A DNA stretch of 64,000 nt from assembly GCA_002311655.1 (NCBI GenBank), contig DBYZ01000007.1, positions 126,675-190,674 on the forward strand, written 5' to 3'. The position numbers and the translations under genes were made by a program. The number at the start of each line of letters is the position of its first letter. Position 1 is the first letter of the stretch. Below are positions 43,993 through 51,934 of this stretch, one piece after another. Under the pieces are notes generated by a model, which was not told where the DNA came from, searched no databases, and saw only the letters and a list, made by a program, of their open reading frames with translations. This stretch comes from Bacteroidales bacterium UBA1173 (GTDB lineage: Bacteria > Bacteroidota > Bacteroidia > Bacteroidales > F082).

Positions 43993-44973
43993 ATGGATTT
44001 AACTACATCATATCTGGGATTAAAGCTTAAAAATCCTATTGTTGTTGGAAGTTCCACTTTTACGGGAACCGTTGACGGTATTGTGAAATGCGCTAAGGCA
44101 GGAGCAGGTGCGGTGGTGCTGAAATCGCTCTTCGAGGAGCAGATTTTGTCTGATATCAAGAAAGAGGAAGGCTACACCGACATCTACAACTCGAATCCTG
44201 ACGCCGACCTTTATATGAAGACATTCTTGCGCGGAAACGAGATAGCGATTTATGAAAACCTCATCCGCGAGGCCAAGAAAACCGTTGATATTCCGATTAT
44301 TGCGAGCATTAACTGCGCTGACAAAGGCGAGTGGACAAGCTTCGCGAAAGAGCTTCAGGAGGCAGGTGCCGACGCATTGGAACTGAACATCGCAGTGTCG
44401 CCATTTGATAAGGATATCCCATCGAAAGATATTGAGGATGAAGTGGTTAGCATTTTCAACGAGGTGAAAAAGACAGTGACAATTCCAGTTTCTGTAAAAC
44501 TCGGCGACCATTTCACAAACATTGGAAACCTGGCGTTCCGTTTAAGCATGGCAGGTGCTGCAGGTCTGGTGCTTTTCAACCGTTTCTACAACCCTACGAT
44601 AGACATTGAGAACATGAAGGTTGTTCCAGGTTCAGCACTTTCGGTGGAAGAGGAAAACGGCAACACTTTGAGATGGATCTCGTTGCTTGCAGCACAGGAG
44701 ATTCCATGCTGCCTCTCGGCATCAACAGGCGTGCATTCAGCTGAAGACGTTGTGCGTCAGATACTTGCAGGCGCAAGTTCGGTTCAGGTGTGCAGCGTCC
44801 TTTATAAGAAAGGCATCAATTACATCGCAGATATGGTTGAAGGCATGGAGAAGTGGATGGCAAAACACAACTTCAACAGCATAAAGGACTTCAAAGGAAA
44901 ATGCAGCGCCTCCGCCGATGTGAAAGTCTTCGAGAGATTGCAGTATTTGAGAAGAAACAACGATTTAAATTAA
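43993..44973 (+). CDS. Dihydroorotate dehydrogenase-like flavoprotein
   Basis: The 326-aa protein has the FMN-binding TIM-barrel of the DHOD family: MDLTTSYLGLKLKNPIVVGSSTFTG, GAGAVVLKSLFEEQI, IPIIASINC, ADALELNIAVSP, IPVSVKLG, GAAGLVLFNRFYNP and LSASTGVHSAEDVVRQILAGASSVQVCS (phosphate site). The NxSCPN motif with the catalytic Cys of class 1 DHODs is replaced by NIAVSP, so it is probably not the pyrimidine enzyme. Its place as first gene of a rubredoxin/flavodiiron run suggests a redox role. DHOD-like proteins of this type are common in Bacteroidetes and uncharacterised as far as I know. Confidence 0.85.
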   Translation: MDLTTSYLGLKLKNPIVVGSSTFTGTVDGIVKCAKAGAGAVVLKSLFEEQILSDIKKEEGYTDIYNSNPDADLYMKTFLRGNEIAIYENLIREAKKTVDIPIIASINCADKGEWTSFAKELQEAGADALELNIAVSPFDKDIPSKDIEDEVVSIFNEVKKTVTIPVSVKLGDHFTNIGNLAFRLSMAGAAGLVLFNRFYNPTIDIENMKVVPGSALSVEEENGNTLRWISLLAAQEIPCCLSASTGVHSAEDVVRQILAGASSVQVCSVLYKKGINYIADMVEGMEKWMAKHNFNSIKDFKGKCSASADVKVFERLQYLRRNNDLN

Positions 44974-44991
44974 CAATAAAACTGATTAACT

Positions 44992-45150
44992 ATGGCAAAA
45001 TACGTATGTGACGTCTGCGGTTATGTTTATGACCCGGCAGTTGGCGATCCTGACAACGGAATCGCTCCAGGAACACCATTCGACAAATTACCGGAAAGCT
45101 GGTCATGCCCACTTTGCGGCGTTGGAAAAGAACATTTCGGAATGGAATAA
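44992..45150 (+). CDS. Rubredoxin
   Basis: This 52-aa protein (MAKYVCDVCGYVYDPAVGDP...) has the two CxxC knuckles of rubredoxin: C6-x2-C9-G and C39-PL-C42-G, holding one Fe(SCys)4 centre, plus the conserved WSCPLCGVGKEHF end. It carries single electrons between reductase and flavodiiron or peroxide-reducing partners in anaerobes. It begins 18 bp after the DHOD-like gene and ends 8 bp before the flavin reductase-rubredoxin gene, so all are probably on one transcript. Confidence 0.96.
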   Translation: MAKYVCDVCGYVYDPAVGDPDNGIAPGTPFDKLPESWSCPLCGVGKEHFGME

Positions 45151-45158
45151 TCTGAATC

Positions 45159-45761
45159 ATGGACACAAAATCGCTATCAAAGATAGGATACGGTCTTTAT
45201 GTCCTGACGACGAACTACGATAACATCGACAACGGCTGTATCATCAACACGGTGCAGCAGGTGACAAGCGAGCCACTGCGTTTGTCGATAGTTGTCAACA
45301 AGAAAAACTACACGCACGATCTGATTTTGGACTCGTGCGTGTTCAATATCAACGTGTTGACAACGGAGACGCCGTTTAAGGTGTTCGAGCATTTCGGGTT
45401 TCAGTCGGGAAGGAACGTAAACAAGTTCGCGGAATGCGAGCAGGAGCTGCGCGCCGTGAACCATGTGCTGTATCTTCCAAAATATATCAACGCTTATTTT
45501 GCCTGCAGGGTTGTGAAGTCGATAGACCTCGGCACACACACCATGTTTATCGCCGATGTATTAGACGCGGTGCATGTAAGCGACAAAGACTCAGTGACTT
45601 ACGATTATTATCAGAAGAATATCAAGCCGAAGAAGGTGGTGACGAAAGGCTGCTGGGTGTGCAAGGTATGCGGCTGGGTGTATGAAGGCGAGGAGTTGCC
45701 GGATGACATTGTATGTCCAATTTGTAAACATGGAAAAGAAGATTTTGAATATGGAAATTAA
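45159..45761 (+). CDS. Flavin reductase-rubredoxin fusion (high-molecular-weight rubredoxin)
   Basis: The 200-aa protein joins an N-terminal FMN-binding flavin-reductase-like domain (GYGLYVLTTNYDNIDNGCIINTVQQVTSEPLRLSIVVNKKNYTHDLI..., about 8-150) to a C-terminal rubredoxin (CKVCGWVYEGEELPDDIVCPICKHGKEDFE, about 166-196). This is the build of Hrb of acetogens, which passes electrons from NAD(P)H to the flavodiiron protein. The next gene encodes exactly that partner and overlaps its last 11 bp. A third Cys (CWVCKVC) precedes the first knuckle. Confidence 0.93.
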   Translation: MDTKSLSKIGYGLYVLTTNYDNIDNGCIINTVQQVTSEPLRLSIVVNKKNYTHDLILDSCVFNINVLTTETPFKVFEHFGFQSGRNVNKFAECEQELRAVNHVLYLPKYINAYFACRVVKSIDLGTHTMFIADVLDAVHVSDKDSVTYDYYQKNIKPKKVVTKGCWVCKVCGWVYEGEELPDDIVCPICKHGKEDFEYGN

Positions 45762-46938
45762 TTTAGCAGAAAATATTTATTACGTCGGAGTGAATGACCG
45801 TAAGACGGAGATGTTTGAGAACCACATGGAGTTGCCTAATGGCGTGTCATACAACTCGTATCTTATTGTAGATGAGCAAGTTGCATTGATTGACCCAGTG
45901 GAGCCGGAATTCATGGCGCAGTATATGTTCCAGATCAAGCACATACTTGGCGACAGAAAAGTCGATTACCTCATCGTGAACCATGACGAGCCGGACCACA
46001 GCGGTTCGGTAGGTGCAGTCTTGAGAGAATGGCCTGAGGTGACGGTGGTTGGCAACGCCAAGACATTCGCGCCGCTGGAGAACTTCTACGGTGAGATTGC
46101 AAACAAGAAGATTGTGGCTGAAGGAGAGACGTTAAGTCTTGGTAATCATACACTTCAGTTCTTCATGGCTCCGATGTGCCACTGGCCGGAGTCGATGGTG
46201 ACATACGAGCAGACTTCGAAAATCATTTTCACCAACGACGCTTTCGGAGGTTTTGGCGCTTTGAACGGCGGCATCTTCGACGACGAAGTGAACCTCGATT
46301 ATTACGAAAACGACATGCGCCGTTACTATGCCAATATCGTAGGAAAGGTTGCAATGATGGCTTTGAAGACCATTCAGAAGGCACAGACTTTGGACATCAA
46401 GATGATTGCGCCATCGCACGGCTTGATTTGGAGAAGCAACCTGCAGTGGGTCATCGACAGATACACTGCCTGGAGCCAGCACAAAGGCGAGGAAGGCGTG
46501 GTCATCGTTTACGGCTCGATGTACGGAAACACCGGCAGAATGGCTGATATCGTGGCAAGAGGCGTGGCAGACGCAGGAGTGAAAGAGATTAAGGTTTACG
46601 ACGTGTCGAAGACTGAGACCTCGTTCATTTTCAGCGATATATGGAGATACAAAGGCATGATTTTGGGTGCCTGCTCACATTACGGAAGCATCTTCCCGAA
46701 CATGACAGGGTTGCTGCACGAGTTGGCGGAATACAAGCCACAAAACAAAGTCGTGGGACTTTTCGGAGGCGCATCGTGGAGCGGTGGCGGTCTTAAGACC
46801 TTGAAAGAGAACGCAGAAGCATGCAAATGGAACGTCGTTGGAGAGCCTGTAGAGGTGAAAGGAGCTCCGATAAGAGAAGAAGACATTGAAAAGCTGTATA
46901 ATCTTGGTCTCGAAATCGGAAAGTCAGTTAAAAATTAA
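45751..46938 (+). CDS. Flavodiiron protein (FprA-type oxygen/nitric-oxide reductase)
   Basis: The enzyme reduces O2 to water, or NO to N2O, in the cytoplasm of anaerobes. The 395-aa form starting at ATG 45751 (MEINLAENIYYVGVND) is the right length; an upstream in-frame ATG at 45682 would add residues that only translate rubredoxin DNA in another frame. The metallo-beta-lactamase-like domain has the di-iron ligands HDEPDHSG (His78, Glu80, Asp82, His83), MCHWPESM, TNDAFGGFG and APSHGLIW. The flavodoxin domain has the FMN loop YGSMYGNTGRMAD and LFGGASWSGGGLK. It overlaps its likely electron donor gene by 11 bp. Confidence 0.95.
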   Translation: MEINLAENIYYVGVNDRKTEMFENHMELPNGVSYNSYLIVDEQVALIDPVEPEFMAQYMFQIKHILGDRKVDYLIVNHDEPDHSGSVGAVLREWPEVTVVGNAKTFAPLENFYGEIANKKIVAEGETLSLGNHTLQFFMAPMCHWPESMVTYEQTSKIIFTNDAFGGFGALNGGIFDDEVNLDYYENDMRRYYANIVGKVAMMALKTIQKAQTLDIKMIAPSHGLIWRSNLQWVIDRYTAWSQHKGEEGVVIVYGSMYGNTGRMADIVARGVADAGVKEIKVYDVSKTETSFIFSDIWRYKGMILGACSHYGSIFPNMTGLLHELAEYKPQNKVVGLFGGASWSGGGLKTLKENAEACKWNVVGEPVEVKGAPIREEDIEKLYNLGLEIGKSVKN

Positions 46939-46967
46939 TGAGATTCCTCGCTGCGCTCGGAATGACA
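46938..46967 (-). repeat. REP-like dispersed repeat, family 1 (single unit)
   Basis: This 30-bp unit is identical to the one inside the coding region at 52645-52674 and, reversed, differs by one base from 10025-10051. It begins at the flavodiiron stop codon and lies in the 56-bp gap before sod. Confidence 0.8.
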
Positions 46968-46994
46968 AAATAGGTTATTAATATTTTAAAGATT

Positions 46995-47573
46995 ATGATT
47001 GAATTACCGAAATTACCGTATGAGATGGGGGCGTTGGAGCCGCATATCTCACAGAAGACATTGGAGTTTCACTATGGCAAGCATCATGCGGGCTACGTGA
47101 ACAATTTGAACAAACTCATTGCAGGCACACCGTTTGAGGGCAAGAGCCTTGAAGAGATTGTGAAGACCTCGCAGGGTGGCATGTTCAACAATGCCGCGCA
47201 GGTGTGGAACCACACTTTCTATTGGAACTGCATGACTCCTAATCCGAAAAAAGCTGCACCTGAAGGAAGACTGATGGATGCCATCGTGCGTGACTTCGGC
47301 AGTTTTGAGACTTTCAAGGAGAAGTTTGTCAACGCTTGTGTGACATTGTTTGGATCTGGCTGGGCATGGCTTGTTGCTGACAAAGACGGCAAGCTGTCGA
47401 TAATGCAGACAAGCAACGCTGCCACTCCGCTGACGACAGAAGGTCTGAAGCCGCTGTTAGTGTGCGACGTCTGGGAGCATGCATATTATTTGGATTACCA
47501 GAACCTCAGAGCGAACTACGTCAATGAGTTCTGGTCAATTATTAATTGGGAATTTATAGAATCTAATTTTTAG
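46995..47573 (+). CDS. sodB: Iron/manganese superoxide dismutase
   Basis: The 192-aa enzyme disproportionates superoxide to O2 and H2O2. Metal ligands are in place: His26 in LEFHYGKHHAGYV, His in WNHTFYW (about 74), Asp in CDVWEHAYYLDYQN (about 157) and the His just after it. GGMFNNAAQVWNHTFYW and FGSGWAWLV fit Fe-type or cambialistic SODs like that of Bacteroides. It extends the oxygen-defence run begun at 43993. No -7 box is evident in the 56-bp gap. The stop codon overlaps the first bases of a heptad repeat. Confidence 0.95.
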   Translation: MIELPKLPYEMGALEPHISQKTLEFHYGKHHAGYVNNLNKLIAGTPFEGKSLEEIVKTSQGGMFNNAAQVWNHTFYWNCMTPNPKKAAPEGRLMDAIVRDFGSFETFKEKFVNACVTLFGSGWAWLVADKDGKLSIMQTSNAATPLTTEGLKPLLVCDVWEHAYYLDYQNLRANYVNEFWSIINWEFIESNF

Positions 47574-47628
47574 TTTGAAGTTTGAAGTGTGGAGTTAATT
47601 TCAAACTTCAAACTGTTAACTTCAAACT
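47572..47628. terminator. Convergent terminator made of AGTTTGA heptads
   Basis: Perfect 12-bp arms (47572-47583 and 47603-47614), plus a third AACTTCAAACT at 47618-47628, fill the whole space between the stops of sod (plus) and the DUF4340 gene (minus). It is the same repeat family as 36263-36324. Confidence 0.65.
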
Positions 47629-48758
47629 TATTTTGATTCCACTGTTTCCAGTTCCTTATAGTATATCTGCGGGATCTCCTCGCGGTAGTCTCTGCTGTAG
47701 TAATCGGCAGGTTTAAGAAGTTTTCCGAAGACAAAATCCTGGATGAGCACGAACTCGTTGCCCTCGCTGAGGAGTGCATATTTGTGGTCAGGGTCGTTGA
47801 TCATCTTGTCGAAATCAGGATTGTTGAGTTCCTCTTCACTAAAATCAAACAAATCGGCGTTGGTGCGCAGACGGAATGTCGTGATGCTGCTGCTCTTGCC
47901 GTCTTTCGTTGTAAGTGTCAGTCGCTGCAGGAAAGGCGAGTTGATGATGGAGTCGCGGCGTATAGGGTCGACATCGTTGAGGAATGCCTCGAAACGCACG
48001 TTGTTGAACGATGACATGAGGTTGAGTACTCTCAAGGTGTCGAATGCCACAGGCTCGCCGTTGAGACGATTCATGGAATACTGATAACGTCCGTTTTCCT
48101 TGATGATATAGCCGTTGTCAGGGTCGTCGTTTATTTCGAGTTTCACTGATGCGATGTCTGCCATCTTTTCATTGAAGATGGTGTGGTCGCGCCAGTCAAT
48201 AGGGTTGGCTGTGAAACGTGAGCTGATGAAGCCTCTAAATCCATGAAGATGAACGATATACACTTTTTCGCCACCTTCTTTCAGGACGTAGGTGCCTTGG
48301 TTGTCCTGGGTCACGTCGCCTATGTAAAACACCTTGCTTCGTTTCTCGTGATAGAACAGTTTCACCTTGTTGAACAGATTGATTCGAGGCATCATCTGAT
48401 AGACCTCTACCTTGGTGTTGGTGCTCGACATTCTCGTCACGATATTGTCGCTTTTCTTAATAGACACTGGCATTTTGATACGCATGCGGTTAAGTGTGTA
48501 GAGCATCTCGTTGACCATGTTTTGGTTGGCGTTGTATTGGTCGTTTACGGTCCAGCTGCTGCCGTTGCGTTTCAGCACCACCTGATTTCCGCTTTTGTCG
48601 GCGAAGAATAGCTTGGTGATGGAGGCGGTGTCGTAGACGGTGAAGTCGGCGGCTTCGCCACGTAATGTGCTGAGATAGCGGTTGTTACCAATGAGGATGG
48701 CGGCGATTACAATCAAAACCGCGATTATTACGATGGAGATGATGTTCTTTTTTTTCAT
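47628..48758 (-). CDS. DUF4340-type membrane-anchored protein of the gliding/GldG locus
   Basis: The ATG at 48758 gives about 376 aa beginning MKKKNIISIVIIAVLIVIAAILIGNNR, a single membrane anchor; an upstream TTG start would add 18 residues that merely translate the heptad repeat, so I reject it. The rest is soluble and beta-rich, consistent with the DUF4340 family, which is found next to Gldg-type ABC transporters and is of unknown biochemical role (FFADKSGNQVVLKRNGSSWTVNDQYNANQNMVNEMLYTL is the recognisable opening). It follows the gldFG fusion by 72 bp on the same strand and probably acts with it at the inner membrane. Confidence 0.8.
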   Translation of the reverse strand: MKKKNIISIVIIAVLIVIAAILIGNNRYLSTLRGEAADFTVYDTASITKLFFADKSGNQVVLKRNGSSWTVNDQYNANQNMVNEMLYTLNRMRIKMPVSIKKSDNIVTRMSSTNTKVEVYQMMPRINLFNKVKLFYHEKRSKVFYIGDVTQDNQGTYVLKEGGEKVYIVHLHGFRGFISSRFTANPIDWRDHTIFNEKMADIASVKLEINDDPDNGYIIKENGRYQYSMNRLNGEPVAFDTLRVLNLMSSFNNVRFEAFLNDVDPIRRDSIINSPFLQRLTLTTKDGKSSSITTFRLRTNADLFDFSEEELNNPDFDKMINDPDHKYALLSEGNEFVLIQDFVFGKLLKPADYYSRDYREEIPQIYYKELETVESK

Positions 48759-48829
48759 CAGTTTGAAGTTTGAAGTTTGAAGTTTGGAGTTGAAATTAAC
48801 TGTTAGCTTCAAACTCCAAACTTCAAATT
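48759..48829. repeat. AGTTTGA heptad repeat with inverted half
   Basis: Three AGTTTGA units and one AGTTTGG are followed after a short centre by the reverse complement (TTCAAACTCCAAACTTC), with a one-base bulge. It fills the gap between gldFG and the DUF4340 gene on one transcript, so it may act as an attenuator or differential-expression hairpin. Confidence 0.65.
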
Positions 48830-48830
48830 A

Positions 48831-51302
48831 TTATTGTTGGTATTTCTTTTTTCTTAATATTGCCAAAATTATTCCAAAGACTATCATGAGGGCGCTTGGA
48901 AGCACCACGTTGACGACCTGCCATGTTATCGCGTTACCGTTGACCTTGTTGATGTCGAGGAGACGAATCTTGAGTTCGCGTGAGCGGATGTTGATAAGTC
49001 CTTCACCTTCAAGGAGATATGATACGGCGTTTTCGATAAATTGTTTGTTGCCATAAGTGATGTTCGTGTATTGGTCGTAGCCTAAAGGCAGAGGCGATCC
49101 CACACGTTTGTTATTTTTCTTCGCGTAGTCGAGTTGAGCGAGCTGGTTGCGGATGATGTCGCCGTCGGCAATGACGATCATCGAGGTGCGTTCGCTTTCG
49201 TTTTTGAAGCCGATTTCCGATGATGTCATGATAGATGTCGGCATACGATTTTCGTAGAGAGAGCTGAACTTTCCGGTAAGGAGATATGCGGTTGTCATGC
49301 CTTTTTGCGGGAACATTTTCGCATTAGGACGCTGGTTGAGGATATCCAAAGAGATGTATACCGGTGCACTCGAGACCTTGGTGTAGTCGGATGTCTTGAG
49401 AAGAGGAATCTTCTGAATCTCAGGAGCGGAAGTCGTTGGTTCCAAAGAACTTACGAAGTCGGCTTTCACTGCCTCGATGTTACGCACGATAGGATGTTCG
49501 GAAGCTTGGCTGAGAAGAGGGAAATAATACCATGGCAGGAGCATGCTCTGCAGGTTGTTTCCCTGTCCGGTGACCAGTCCGATTTGTGCGCAAGGATAGG
49601 CGAGGAGCAGGTTTTTGTTGAGTTTCAGACCATATTTGAACATCTGATCGTCGAGGTTGAGGTTGAGCGTGAGACCCATTGTCGACTCAGCACTCTGCAG
49701 GCTGTCCATGGATGCGCTGACGTTGTCGAGAAGCCACATCACCTTGCCGCCGTACATGATGTATTGGTCGATGATGAACTTGTCTTTTTCGGAGAACGAT
49801 TCAGTCGGTTTGGCGATGATGATGGCATCGTAAGCCGGTTTGATGACGATGTTGCTGTCACGGTCCAAGTCTCTCTTCATCAAGGAGTTAAGCTGCTCGT
49901 TGAGCGTGGCGCGCTTGATGATATATTTCTTCGAGAGAGTGTTGGCGATGTCGAAGACCTCCATGTCGGCAAGTTCGCCGTGGCCGTCGGTGAAAGCGAT
50001 AGTTGGTTTGACGGTTGTGGAGATCTCTTTTATTGCGCTAATGAGTTTATATTCAAGGTCTTGCGCCGAGTTGTTCAGCACCGTCTCCTGACTCTGTCCC
50101 GACTGTCCGGAGAGCAGGTCGATAGGCAGCTCGCTTTCGCGGTAGTTGAGTATTATGCCAGGCCAAATCATGATTTGCTGCATGCCAGTGTTGGTCTGGA
50201 CCGTCTCGGTGTAATAGTTCAAACCACTTTGGTAGAGGATTTTATATGTCTCGTTGCGTTCGGCTGGGTCGGGACTCTCCGAAGGGTTAATGAATTCATA
50301 ATCAATGAATTTGGAGTAGGCACGGAACTCGTCGAGCATCTCTTTCGTCTCTTTGCGGAGTTTTTTGAAGCCTGCTGGGAACTCGCCTTCGAGATAGACG
50401 CGGAAATATACGTAGTCATCTAGGTTTTTAAGGATATCTTTTGAGGTATCCGAAAGAGTGTAACGTTTCTCGGAAGTGAGGTCAAGACGTGTGTAGACGA
50501 ATGATCCGATGGTGTTTGTGAGCACTGTTATCAACAGTGTGGCGACCAGAGAGGTTATCTCGTTGCGTCTGTTGTTTTTCCTGCTTGCCAGCGATGATTT
50601 TGTCAGACAGAGGAACAGCGCTATGACGGCGAGGAAATACAGCAGGTCGCGGGTGTCGATGACGCCACGGCTCATGGAGCTGTAGTGAGATGCCATGCCG
50701 AGTTGTTGGATGAACAGGTCGACTTTTCCGAAAAGCGCCATCGAGTATATGAACTCGAATCCGATGTAGAGGAATCCGCAGAGGAACACCGAGAGGATGA
50801 ACGCAAGTATCTGATTATTAGTCACAGAGCTGCAGAACACGCCGATTGAGACGAATGCCGCGCTGAGGAAGAACAGTCCGATATATGACCCCCAGATGCC
50901 GCCGTGGTCGACGTTGCCGACGGGCATGGCGAGCTGTGACACTGAGAAGTAATATATGAGTGTTGGGATGAGCGCCAGCAGCACGAGAGCTACACCTGCG
51001 AGGTATTTAGCGCCCACTATCTGCCAGTCGGAGAGAGGCTTGGTGAGCAGCATCTCGATGGTGCCGGTGCGTCGTTCTTCGGCGAAAAAACGCATGGTGA
51101 CGGCAGGGACGAGGAACAGGAACACCCACGGAGCGAGGATGAACAGGCTGTCGAGGCTCGCGTAGCCGTACGTCATGATGTTGAAGTCGCTACGGAACAC
51201 CCACAGGAACAGTCCGGTGATGAGCAGGAACACCACCACCACCATGATTCCGATGAGTGAGCTGAGGAAGTTGTTTATCTCTTTTTTAAAAAGCGCGTAC
51301 AT
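48831..51302 (-). CDS. GldF-GldG fusion: ABC-2 permease joined to auxiliary Gldg domain
   Basis: The 823-aa protein fuses two gliding-associated components. Residues about 1-240 are an ABC-2 permease like GldF (MYALFKKEINNFLSSLIGIMVVVVFLLITGLFLWV, ... FFAEERRTGTIEMLLTKPLSDWQIVGAKYLAG), with six helices. A further helix near 260 leads into a GldG domain (LDLTSEKRYTLSDTSKDILKNLDDYVYFRVYLEGEFPAGFKKLRKETKEMLDEFRAYS...) that faces the periplasm and ends in another helix near the C-terminus. In flavobacteria GldA, GldF and GldG form an ABC transporter linked to gliding. No ATPase gene is adjacent here. It lies 15 bp after apt. Confidence 0.9.
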   Translation of the reverse strand: MYALFKKEINNFLSSLIGIMVVVVFLLITGLFLWVFRSDFNIMTYGYASLDSLFILAPWVFLFLVPAVTMRFFAEERRTGTIEMLLTKPLSDWQIVGAKYLAGVALVLLALIPTLIYYFSVSQLAMPVGNVDHGGIWGSYIGLFFLSAAFVSIGVFCSSVTNNQILAFILSVFLCGFLYIGFEFIYSMALFGKVDLFIQQLGMASHYSSMSRGVIDTRDLLYFLAVIALFLCLTKSSLASRKNNRRNEITSLVATLLITVLTNTIGSFVYTRLDLTSEKRYTLSDTSKDILKNLDDYVYFRVYLEGEFPAGFKKLRKETKEMLDEFRAYSKFIDYEFINPSESPDPAERNETYKILYQSGLNYYTETVQTNTGMQQIMIWPGIILNYRESELPIDLLSGQSGQSQETVLNNSAQDLEYKLISAIKEISTTVKPTIAFTDGHGELADMEVFDIANTLSKKYIIKRATLNEQLNSLMKRDLDRDSNIVIKPAYDAIIIAKPTESFSEKDKFIIDQYIMYGGKVMWLLDNVSASMDSLQSAESTMGLTLNLNLDDQMFKYGLKLNKNLLLAYPCAQIGLVTGQGNNLQSMLLPWYYFPLLSQASEHPIVRNIEAVKADFVSSLEPTTSAPEIQKIPLLKTSDYTKVSSAPVYISLDILNQRPNAKMFPQKGMTTAYLLTGKFSSLYENRMPTSIMTSSEIGFKNESERTSMIVIADGDIIRNQLAQLDYAKKNNKRVGSPLPLGYDQYTNITYGNKQFIENAVSYLLEGEGLINIRSRELKIRLLDINKVNGNAITWQVVNVVLPSALMIVFGIILAILRKKKYQQ

Positions 51303-51317
51303 GGTCAGAAATTATGA

Positions 51318-51842
51318 TTATTCACCTTCGTAAGTCACGACGCTGTCGAGGCGGTAATTCTTGATTCTCTCGCGGCCTTTGAGGTCGACAAGCTCGACGA
51401 GGACGCATACTCCGACGACAATGCCTTCGAGTTTCTCCACCAGTTTGATGATACATTCGGTGGAGCCGCCGGTGGCGATGAGGTCGTCAACGATAAGGAC
51501 ACGCTGGCCTGGTTTTATGCTGTCGGCATGAATCTCCATCTCGGCGCTGCCATATTCAAGATCGTAAGCTTGCGAGATGGTCTTGCCCGGCAGCTTGCCT
51601 TTCTTGCGGACCATAAGAAAAGGCTTATTCAATTTATATGCCATAGGTGCCGCAAAGATGAAGCCACGCGACTCGGCACCGGCTATGATATCGAAATCGA
51701 GGTCTTTCACCAAGTCGCACATAGTGTCGATGGTGAGATGGAAACCTTCCGAGTTGCTAACCAGCGTGGAAATATCGCGAAACATTATCCCTTTTTTAGG
51801 GAAATCTGGGATGTTGCGGATATAATCTTTGACAGTTTTCAT
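51318..51842 (-). CDS. apt: Adenine phosphoribosyltransferase
   Basis: Apt salvages adenine to AMP using PRPP. The 174-aa length is standard. Diagnostic segments are VKDYIRNIPDFPKKGIMFRDISTLV at the N-terminus, IIAGAESRGFIFAAPMAYKLNKPFLMVRKKGKLPG in the core, and the PRPP-binding loop VLIVDDLIATGGST (about 114-127). It is first in a minus-strand run with the gldFG fusion and the DUF4340 gene; a metabolic link is not obvious. A minus-strand -7 box lies 18 bp upstream. Confidence 0.96.
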   Translation of the reverse strand: MKTVKDYIRNIPDFPKKGIMFRDISTLVSNSEGFHLTIDTMCDLVKDLDFDIIAGAESRGFIFAAPMAYKLNKPFLMVRKKGKLPGKTISQAYDLEYGSAEMEIHADSIKPGQRVLIVDDLIATGGSTECIIKLVEKLEGIVVGVCVLVELVDLKGRERIKNYRLDSVVTYEGE

Positions 51843-51859
51843 ACTTTTCTAATTTTATG

Positions 51860-51867
51860 CAAAAATA
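51860..51867 (-). promoter_or_regulatory. -7 box for apt-gldFG-DUF4340
   Basis: On the minus strand the text is TATTTTTG, an exact TAnnTTTG match, 18 bp before the apt start. Confidence 0.55.
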
Positions 51868-51901
51868 CTAAAATTTGTTGTGTATTAAGAATATTTTTTT
51901 A

Positions 51902-51909
51902 TAAATTTG
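51902..51909 (+). promoter_or_regulatory. -7 box for the barrel/phosphoesterase/EF-hand operon
   Basis: TAAATTTG matches TAnnTTTG, and TTG at 51878-51880 gives 21-bp spacing for -33. It is divergent from the apt promoter and 26 bp before the ATG at 51935. Confidence 0.6.
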
Positions 51910-51934
51910 CGATGATATATTTGAAAGGCGGTTT

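Noticed and set aside
45682..45750. Upstream ATG for the flavodiiron protein
   Set aside because: The added 23 residues come from the rubredoxin domain of the preceding gene read in another frame, and family members start at the MEINLAEN-like position.
48759..48812. TTG start extending the DUF4340 protein by 18 residues
   Set aside because: The extension is only the translated AGTTTGA heptad repeat; the ATG at 48758 begins a proper membrane anchor.
49305..50423. Long open frame of 372 codons on the plus strand
   Set aside because: It lies wholly antisense to the well-supported GldF-GldG fusion, has no family resemblance and no promoter or signal; it is a shadow of the coding strand's codon bias.
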